A stretch of DNA of 64,000 bases from Planctomycetota bacterium (lineage in GTDB: Bacteria; Planctomycetota; Phycisphaerae; Phycisphaerales; UBA1924). This document shows, one piece after another, positions 56,998-64,000 of this stretch; position 1 is the first letter of the stretch; each line of letters starts with the position of its first letter. The position numbers and the translations under genes were made by a program. The stretch lies in the NCBI GenBank assembly GCA_020831805.1, contig JAFIFX010000002.1:248001-312000 (forward strand), read 5' to 3'. The notes under the pieces are model-generated. The model was not told the DNA's origin. It searched no databases and saw only the letters and a program-made list of their open reading frames with translations.

Positions 56998-59405
56998 CGG
57001 CTTGCTCCTGTCCTGATGCCCCGGCGCTCGCCGCCGGGTGTTTCGATGCCCCGAGTGGTCCGGAAGGCGTCGCTGAGCACGATGCCCTCGATGATCGCGG
57101 TGATCCGGTCGTCCTGCGCCCGTGCGTGCCGCACGACACGGGTGACCGTCGGCCGGTCGAATGGCTCCAGACCCCGCCCGAGGGCGTAGGTCATCAGCTT
57201 CCTCGTCAGGTTCTCGACGAAAAGATCGTCCCGCCCGAGCAGAATCTCCTTCAGTTCCGCCGGTCCCGTAAACCGGACCCCCCCGGGCAGCGTCCCCGAG
57301 GCGTCGATCGGCCCGTACTCATCCGCGTCCCGCCACGCGCCGATCGCGTCGAAGTTTTCCATCGCAAGTCCGAGCGGGTCCATCCGGTTGTGGCACGAGG
57401 CGCAGCCCGGGTCGGTCAGGTGGGCCTTGAGCCGCTCGCGCAGCGTCGCGTGGTCCAGGTCCGGCACCGCGGCCTGCTCCAGCGGCGGGATCTCCGGCGG
57501 CGGCGGCGGTGGAGGGGTGCCCAGGATCTGCTCGAGCACATACAGCCCCCGCTTGACCGGGCTCGTCCGCGACGGGTTGCTCGTCACCGTCAGCACCGCG
57601 CCCATCGTCAGCACCCCGCCCCGCGGCGATCCCTCCGGCAGCGACACCCGCCGGAACGCCTTGTCCTGCGACGCCAGCTCCGCGAACCCGTACAGCGCCG
57701 CCAGCGGCCCGTTCACGAAGGTGTAATCACTGTCGATCAGCGTCAGGACCGACCGATCGTGGCGGACCACATCCCCGAAGAACATCGTCGCCTCGGTGAT
57801 CATCGCGTCGCGCAGCTCGCTCGTGTACGCCGGGAACAGCTCGCGATCGATCGCCAGCCGCTCGAGATTGCGCAGGTGCAGCCACTGGCCCGCGAAGTTC
57901 TCGATGAACGCGTCGGATCTCGGATCCCCGAGCATCCGGCGGACCTGCGCACGCAGCACGCCTTCATCGACCAGCGACCCGTCCGCGGCCAGCGCCAGCA
58001 GCTCATCGTCCGGCATGCTGCTCCACAAGAAGTACGACAGCCGGCTCGCCAACTCGTACCCGTCGAGCGTATGCACCCGGCCCGGATCGTCCGCGTGCGG
58101 GTTGTCCACCGAGCGGAACAGAAACCGCGGCGAGACCAGCACCGCCATCAACCCCAGCCGCACGGCCTCCTCGTGCGTGTCCCCCTCGGCCCGCGCCGCC
58201 TCGTACAGATCCAGCAGTCGCCCGATCTCCGCATCGTCGACCGGCCCGCGGAAGGCGCGGCCCGCGAACCGACCCAGCACGGCCTCCGCCGCCGTGCGAC
58301 CAGCGCCGATCGAATCATCCCCCGGCTGCGCGAACAGCACCCGCGCATGCGCCGCCGGCCGCTCGGCCGTCCCCGGCAGCGGCCCGGCCAGTTCGATCCG
58401 CTCCACCGCCAGGTTCCGGTCCGCGACGCCGGGATCCCAGTAATCATTCGTGTACACCGCCGCGATCTGGCGCCGTCCCTGCTCCAGGCGCACCCGCAGC
58501 CGCACGGTTTCCGGCGCATCGCGCAGCGCCTCGATGAAGAACGCCCGCGCCTCCCGCCGGTCCACCCGCACGCTCATCCGGGGGTATTCGTCCCCGCCGT
58601 GGTCACCCCACGCGGTGATCACAAGCTCGTACTCCCCCGTCACGGGCACATCCAGCTCCGCCCGCACCACGCCGTTCGAGAGCAGCATGTGTCCACCGGA
58701 TGCCAGCTCACGCCCGTGGGCCTCGCGGACCAGGTTCCCGATCGGGCGGGCTGAGTCCGACTCGACCACCGCAGGTCCCAGCGCGATCTCCAACGCCCGC
58801 TCCGCCGCGTCCAGATACCCCTCGAGCTGCAGCGGCGACATCGACAGCACCGCCGCGATGTTGTCGAACCCGTACCCCGTGTCGTCCTGCGGGAGCCCCG
58901 CCGCCACATCGTGCGCCCTCGGGTCGATCCCCAGCAGATCCCGCAGCGTGTTGCGATACTCCGACCGGTTCAGCCGGTGGATGATGAACCACCCCGGGTC
59001 CACCCACCCGTCCGCGGGAACATAGTCCAGCGCATCGCGCATCCACCCCGTCAGCACCTCCACCTCGCCCGGGCTCGGCGGCGGCGGCCCGTCCGGGGGC
59101 ATCTGATGCGTCCGCACCAGCTCCAGCGCCATCGCCAGCGTGTCGCCCATCGCCAACGCGTCGTCCAGCGACCCGATCCGATCGAACCGCACGCCCCCGT
59201 TCGCCTCGTCCTCCCCGTGGCAGAACACGCAGTACCGCGCCAGCAGCGGTTCGACCTCCACACGATACCGGTCTTCCAACTCCGCAATCAGCGGGTCGGC
59301 CGGTCCCGGCGGCGTGTCCCGCGCCGGGGCCAGCCCGAGCACGCCCACCGCCCCGACCCCCGCGCACAGGGCCAGCACGGGCAGTTGAGATCGGATCAGT
59401 GGCAT
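56994..59405 (-). CDS. DUF1592 (DUF1587/1588/1585) cytochrome-like protein
   Basis: N-terminal YCVFCHGEDEANGGVRFD CXXCH; LNRSEYRNTLRDLLGID; RLSYFLWSSMPDDELL; GCASCHNRMDPLGLAMENFDAIGAWR. Confidence 0.92.
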   Translation of the reverse strand: MPLIRSQLPVLALCAGVGAVGVLGLAPARDTPPGPADPLIAELEDRYRVEVEPLLARYCVFCHGEDEANGGVRFDRIGSLDDALAMGDTLAMALELVRTHQMPPDGPPPPSPGEVEVLTGWMRDALDYVPADGWVDPGWFIIHRLNRSEYRNTLRDLLGIDPRAHDVAAGLPQDDTGYGFDNIAAVLSMSPLQLEGYLDAAERALEIALGPAVVESDSARPIGNLVREAHGRELASGGHMLLSNGVVRAELDVPVTGEYELVITAWGDHGGDEYPRMSVRVDRREARAFFIEALRDAPETVRLRVRLEQGRRQIAAVYTNDYWDPGVADRNLAVERIELAGPLPGTAERPAAHARVLFAQPGDDSIGAGRTAAEAVLGRFAGRAFRGPVDDAEIGRLLDLYEAARAEGDTHEEAVRLGLMAVLVSPRFLFRSVDNPHADDPGRVHTLDGYELASRLSYFLWSSMPDDELLALAADGSLVDEGVLRAQVRRMLGDPRSDAFIENFAGQWLHLRNLERLAIDRELFPAYTSELRDAMITEATMFFGDVVRHDRSVLTLIDSDYTFVNGPLAALYGFAELASQDKAFRRVSLPEGSPRGGVLTMGAVLTVTSNPSRTSPVKRGLYVLEQILGTPPPPPPPEIPPLEQAAVPDLDHATLRERLKAHLTDPGCASCHNRMDPLGLAMENFDAIGAWRDADEYGPIDASGTLPGGVRFTGPAELKEILLGRDDLFVENLTRKLMTYALGRGLEPFDRPTVTRVVRHARAQDDRITAIIEGIVLSDAFRTTRGIETPGGERRGIRTGASR

Positions 59406-59611
59406 GCGAATCCTGTCCAGCGTCAGGCGAGGGGCGAACGCCCCGACCGCCCCAAACTACCTGAATCCACCCATCCAGTCAATCAGAACTCCTACAGGAC
59501 CGCGTGGTTGAACGACATTCGGCCACACCGACAGGGAACAAGCCCGCCCCCGGACCCGTTCACCCGCGATCCGGCCCAACAATCCCGGGACCCACCCGGA
59601 AAGGCGACCCC

Positions 59612-60775
59612 ATGCATCGACTCTTCATCGCCGCGTTCCTGATCCCCGTGCTGCTCGTCCCGCTCGCGCTGGCGAGACTCGCGGGGTCGAATGAAAGCCC
59701 CAAGGACAAAGCCCCCATGACCCAGACCGCCAGCAACGCCAGCCCCGACAAGGCCGTTGTCCGCATCTTCAACACCCGCGGCGAGCTGACCGAGCCGATC
59801 CCCATGCCCCGGCTCGTCCTGTCCGACGAGGAATGGAAGGCCCGGCTCGACCCCGAGCAGTATCGCATCCTCCGTAACGCGGGCACCGAGGCCCCCTTCT
59901 GCGGCACGCTCCTCGACAACAACAAGGAAGGCGTCTACTCCTGCGCCGGCTGCAGCCTGCCTCTCTTCTCATCCGAGCACAAGTTCAAGTCCGGCACCGG
60001 CTGGCCGAGCTACTACGCCAGCATCGCGAAGGAGAATGTCGCCGAAAAGATCGACCGATCCCACGGCATGGTCCGCACCGAGATCCTCTGCGCCCGCTGC
60101 GACGGCCACCTCGGCCATGTCTTCGACGACGGCCCCCCGCCCTCCGGCCGTCGCTACTGCCTCAACAGCGAGTCCATGGTCTTCACCGAGGCCAACGAAC
60201 TCGCCGATCTCGCCGAGGTCGCCGAGGCCGTCTTCGCGGGCGGCTGCTTCTGGTGCGTCGAGGCCGTCTTCGAGGAACTCGCCGGCGTTCACGAGGTCAT
60301 CTCCGGCTACACCGGCGGCCACGGCGAAGCCACCTACCAGCAGGTCACCACCGGCCGCACCGGCCACGCCGAGTCCGTCAAAATCTACTACGACCCCAAG
60401 GTCATCTCCTACGAAGCCCTCCTCCGCGTCCACTTCGCCACCCACGACCCGACCACCCTCAACCGCCAGGGCGCCGATGTCGGTACACACTACCGCAGCG
60501 CGATCTTCTACCGCGACGAGCGGGAAAAGGCCATCGCCGAGGCCTTCATCGCCGACCTGACCGATCAGAAGGTCTACAAGAACCCCATCGTCACCACCCT
60601 CGAGCCGCTGACCAGGTTCCATGTCGCCGAGGAGTACCACCAGGACTTCGTCTGCAACAACCCCGGCAACTCCTATGTGCGTGCCGTCGCCCTGCCCAAG
60701 GTCGAGAAGGTCCGCAGCAAGTTTCCCGAGAAAATCCGCGAGGAACCCCGCACCGCGACCGCCGCGGACCGCTGA
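59612..60775 (+). CDS. Bifunctional peptide-methionine (R/S)-sulfoxide reductase MsrB-MsrA, exported
   Basis: Msr[36 protein letters not shown]; Msr[22 protein letters not shown]. Confidence 0.94.
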   Translation: MHRLFIAAFLIPVLLVPLALARLAGSNESPKDKAPMTQTASNASPDKAVVRIFNTRGELTEPIPMPRLVLSDEEWKARLDPEQYRILRNAGTEAPFCGTLLDNNKEGVYSCAGCSLPLFSSEHKFKSGTGWPSYYASIAKENVAEKIDRSHGMVRTEILCARCDGHLGHVFDDGPPPSGRRYCLNSESMVFTEANELADLAEVAEAVFAGGCFWCVEAVFEELAGVHEVISGYTGGHGEATYQQVTTGRTGHAESVKIYYDPKVISYEALLRVHFATHDPTTLNRQGADVGTHYRSAIFYRDEREKAIAEAFIADLTDQKVYKNPIVTTLEPLTRFHVAEEYHQDFVCNNPGNSYVRAVALPKVEKVRSKFPEKIREEPRTATAADR

Positions 60776-60908
60776 GCCGAAGTCACGCGGGTGAACCCCA
60801 CAGCCGTGTGCCGACATCCATCAATCAGCGCACAAACGCGGACATCGCGAGCATCCCGCCCGCCCGGAATCCGGTACGCTGTGTTTCCACCGCCCGGCTC
60901 CGGGCGGA

Positions 60909-62966
60909 TTGCTTCCGACCCCTGGGGAACCCGCCGTGCCGACCAACCCGTTCCGCTCCGCCCGCCCGCCCCGGCCGCGCCGCTGCGTCTATGTGACGGC
61001 CGCCACGCTGTTTGCGTGCGTCTCCGGCCTCGCCGCCGCACCCACGCCCGAGACCATTCAGATCGGCGCCAGCCCCGACGGCCTGCCCATCGAGATCATC
61101 GCCCTCGGCGATCCGAACCCCGACCGTCAGGGTCTCAGGCGGGATCAACGACCGGCGCTGCTGATCGTCGCGGGTCTCCAGGCCCACCACGAGATCGGAC
61201 GCGTCACCGCCCGCGCCCTGGCCGAGCGCCTCCTCGCCGATCACGCCGAGCTGCTCACGGACCGCACGATCTATATCCTCTCGAACGCCAACCCGGAGGG
61301 CGCCGCCCGCTGGTCCAACCGCGGCCTGTATCGCGCCGAGACCGGCCGCGCCCCCCAACTCATGGACGCGGACCGTGACGGGCGGTTCGACGAGGACCCG
61401 CCCAACGACCTCAACGGTGACGGCCTGATCACCATGATGCGCGTCCCCGCCCCCACGCCGCAAACCATCCGCTACAACCTCCGCCCGACCCACATCATCG
61501 ACCCCGACGATCCCCGCCTGATGCGTGAGCCCAAGCCCGCCGAAGGCGAGACCGCCACCCACGCCATTCTCATCGAGGGCCTCGACTCGGACAACGATGG
61601 CTCGTTCAACGAGGACGGCTGGGGCGGCGCGTCCGGCGGCGGCATCGACCTCGACCGGCACTTCCCCATCCACTGGCCCGAGCACACCGACGGCGCCGGC
61701 CTCTACCCGCTCGAGCGCCCCGAGGCCCGCTCCATCGTCGAATGGGCGCAGGACCGGCACAACATCGTCGCCGTGCTCGTCTACGGCCCGCACGACACGC
61801 TCGGCACGGTCCCGCCCGCCGGTCGCTTCCCCCCGCCCGGCCGCGTCCCGTCCGGCATCGAGGAGGGCGACAAGCCCTGGCACGACAAGGTCTCCGAGTT
61901 CTACAAGGAGGTCACCGGCGTGACCGGCGCCGGCGAGTCGCCCAGCCGCGACGGCTCGTTCCTGCAGTGGGCCTACGCCGACCTGGGTGTGTTCACCTTC
62001 GGCACGCCCGTCTGGACCCGCCCTGACCTGGTCAAGGCCGACGCCACGCCTGGCGCCGACCGCGACGAGGCCCGCGAAACGCCGGCCGCCGACCAGCCCG
62101 ACCCGCGCCAGGCCGAGGCCGACGCGCTGGCCGCCCGCGGCGTCCCGCCCGACATCGTCGCCTTCATCACCATGACCCCCGGGGAGCGCGCCGCCGAGAT
62201 CGCGTCCTTCGAGCAGATGTCCGAGGAGGAAGGCCGCGCCATGATGGCCGCGGTCATGGCCCTGCCCGACGACATCCGCGCCCGCGTCATGACGCTTGCC
62301 CAGGGCGGCGACGACCCGGGCCCCATGGCCGCCGCTCCGGCCGGCGAACGCCCCGCGCCCGCCCGGCCCGCCCGTTCGCGCAGCAACGCCGGCTCATCCC
62401 CCGATGCCAAATGGCTCGAATGGATCGACCGCGAAGGCGTCGACGGCTTCGTCAGTTGGGAGCCGTTCGACCACCCGCAGCTCGGCCCGGTCGAGATCGG
62501 CGGCTTCGTCCCCGGCGTCCGCGTCAACCCGCCGCGGGACATGGTCCCCGGCCTCATCGACCAGCAGACCGCATTCGTCGCGGGCCTGCTCGAGCGCATG
62601 CCCGCCCTGGAGATCGATCCGCCGACCGTCGAACGCGTCGGCCCGAGCCTCTGGCGCATCAGCATGTCCGCCCGCAACCACGGCCTGTTGCCCACCGTCG
62701 CCGCGATCGGGCAGAAGGCCCGGCGGCTGCACCCGCTGATCTTCGCGCTCGATCCCGATGTGACCATCCCCCCGAACCGGCTCGTGGGCGGCTCACGCCT
62801 CGCCCGCTTCGAGGTCGTCGAGGGCTCCGGCGCGTCCGTCCACGCGTCGTGGCTCGTCATCGCCGAGGAGGGCGACGAAATCCGCATCGATGTCCGCGCC
62901 GCCCAGTTCGGCAACCGCGGCTTCGATGTCCGTCTGAGCGAAAACACCAACGGAGGTGGCCGATGA
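60909..62966 (+). CDS. M14 zinc-carboxypeptidase-like protein lacking the canonical HxxE motif
   Basis: PALLIVAGLQAHHEIGRVTA; DADRDGRFDEDPPNDLNGDGLITMMRV; GGGIDLDRHFPIHW; start uncertain (GTG at VPTNPFRS possible). Confidence 0.8.
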   Translation: MLPTPGEPAVPTNPFRSARPPRPRRCVYVTAATLFACVSGLAAAPTPETIQIGASPDGLPIEIIALGDPNPDRQGLRRDQRPALLIVAGLQAHHEIGRVTARALAERLLADHAELLTDRTIYILSNANPEGAARWSNRGLYRAETGRAPQLMDADRDGRFDEDPPNDLNGDGLITMMRVPAPTPQTIRYNLRPTHIIDPDDPRLMREPKPAEGETATHAILIEGLDSDNDGSFNEDGWGGASGGGIDLDRHFPIHWPEHTDGAGLYPLERPEARSIVEWAQDRHNIVAVLVYGPHDTLGTVPPAGRFPPPGRVPSGIEEGDKPWHDKVSEFYKEVTGVTGAGESPSRDGSFLQWAYADLGVFTFGTPVWTRPDLVKADATPGADRDEARETPAADQPDPRQAEADALAARGVPPDIVAFITMTPGERAAEIASFEQMSEEEGRAMMAAVMALPDDIRARVMTLAQGGDDPGPMAAAPAGERPAPARPARSRSNAGSSPDAKWLEWIDREGVDGFVSWEPFDHPQLGPVEIGGFVPGVRVNPPRDMVPGLIDQQTAFVAGLLERMPALEIDPPTVERVGPSLWRISMSARNHGLLPTVAAIGQKARRLHPLIFALDPDVTIPPNRLVGGSRLARFEVVEGSGASVHASWLVIAEEGDEIRIDVRAAQFGNRGFDVRLSENTNGGGR

Positions 62967-64000
62967 ACGCCCCGACCCGCACTAACCGCCTCATCCGCCT
63001 GATCCGCATCGCCGCCGCGCTGCTCGCCGCCGCCTCGCCCGCCGTGGCGCAGCCGCATGTCGAATCCCGGCACGAGATCGCGTGGAACCGCTACTACACC
63101 GTCGCCGAGATCGAGTCGCACATGAAGGCCCTCGAGCGGGCCTACCCGGACATCGTCCGCGTCCGCTCGATCGGCAAGTCCTACGAGGGCCGCGACCTCT
63201 GGGTCGCCATCGTGACCGCGCCGGGCACCGACCATCGCGCCAAGCCCGCCATGTGGATTGACGGCTCCATCCACGCCAACGAGATCCAGGCCTCCGAGGT
63301 CTGCCTCTATTCGATCTGGTACCTGGCCACCTACTACGGCCACAACGACCGCATCACCGAGATCCTCGACGATTACGCCTTCTACATCATGCCCATCGTC
63401 AGCCCGGATTCCCGCGTCGCGTGGTTCGAGCGACCCTCCACGCCCCACAGCCGACGCGCCAATCAGATGCCCGTCGACGCCGACCGCGACGGCCTCATTG
63501 GCGAGGATGATGTCAACGATCTCGACGGCGACGGCTCCATCACCCAGATGTGGAAACGCGACCCACGCGGCCAGTGGGTCCGAAACCGCTACGACCCCCG
63601 CATCTTCGAGCGCGTCCCCCCCGGCGAGTTCGGCGACTGGACCTACCTCGGCCAGGAAGGCATCGACGACGACGGCGACGGGCGTGTCAGCGAGGACGGC
63701 ACCGACGGCTTCGACATGAACCGCAACTGGCCCGCCGACTGGCAGCCCAACTATGTCCAGCGCGGCGCCGGCGCCTTCCCCTTCTCCGCGCCGGAAACAC
63801 GCGCCATCGGCGAGTTCTGCTACGCCCACCCCAACATCGCCGCCTTCCAGTCCTACCACAACACCGGCGGCATGATCCTCCGCGGCCCCGGCTCGTCCCA
63901 CCGCGCCCGCGACTACCCCCGCGAGGACCTCCGCGTCTACGACGAACTCGGCCGCCTCGGCGAGCAGATGCTCCCGTATTACCGCTACCTGATCATCCAC
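62963..64000 (+). CDS. M14 family zinc carboxypeptidase, truncated by window end
   Basis: ATGA overlap; MNAPTRTNRLIRLIRIAAALLAAASPAVAQPHVESRHEIAWNRYYTVAEIESHM...KPAMWIDGSIHANEIQASEV...DADRDGLIGEDDVNDLDGDGSITQMW...GFDMNRNWPADW; not in the ORF track because it has no stop. Confidence 0.92.
   Translation, partial: MNAPTRTNRLIRLIRIAAALLAAASPAVAQPHVESRHEIAWNRYYTVAEIESHMKALERAYPDIVRVRSIGKSYEGRDLWVAIVTAPGTDHRAKPAMWIDGSIHANEIQASEVCLYSIWYLATYYGHNDRITEILDDYAFYIMPIVSPDSRVAWFERPSTPHSRRANQMPVDADRDGLIGEDDVNDLDGDGSITQMWKRDPRGQWVRNRYDPRIFERVPPGEFGDWTYLGQEGIDDDGDGRVSEDGTDGFDMNRNWPADWQPNYVQRGAGAFPFSAPETRAIGEFCYAHPNIAAFQSYHNTGGMILRGPGSSHRARDYPREDLRVYDELGRLGEQMLPYYRYLIIH

Noticed and set aside
61973-64000. 675-aa minus ORF at the window end
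   Set aside because: Antisense shadow of the two M14 peptidase genes.

Overview
GC-rich (roughly two-thirds G+C by eye) bacterial chromosome segment. The DUF1552/DUF1592 pair and a 'GC-type' dockerin tail suggest a planctomycete, probably Phycisphaerae-like; this placement is an inference. The window is gene-dense, with about 50 credible CDSs, one tRNA-Lys(CTT), one clear rho-independent terminator and several small hairpin repeats. I saw no CRISPR array, IS element, rRNA or prophage. Main blocks: Mg/K transport (mgtE, mgtC-like, TrkA-type K channel); a minus-strand operon of SSADH, GABA transaminase, nitrilase-family amidase, extended Orn/Lys/Arg decarboxylase, ATP-grasp ligase and C45 acyltransferase-like protein; a TauE / rhodanese / MBL-rhodanese sulfur operon; CcsBA + NrfH + NrfA; pxpBCA; ribH-nusB-ftsY; MarR-HlyD-RND-ChaN; rpmF-plsX-fabH-fabD-(small Cys protein)-fabG; a second RND system; DUF1552/DUF1592; MsrB-MsrA; and tandem M14 peptidases. 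The ORF track holds many antisense shadow ORFs, including its longest entry (1551 aa), and it misses two real edge-truncated genes (1-1161 minus; 62963-64000 plus). The two most interesting signals are (i) near-complete depletion of the palindromic tetramer ACGT, which shapes codon choice (Asp-Val written GAT-GTC next to otherwise GAC-rich codons), and (ii) the amide-ligase / decarboxylase / amidohydrolase / GABA-catabolism operon, a candidate undescribed amine or polyamine pathway.
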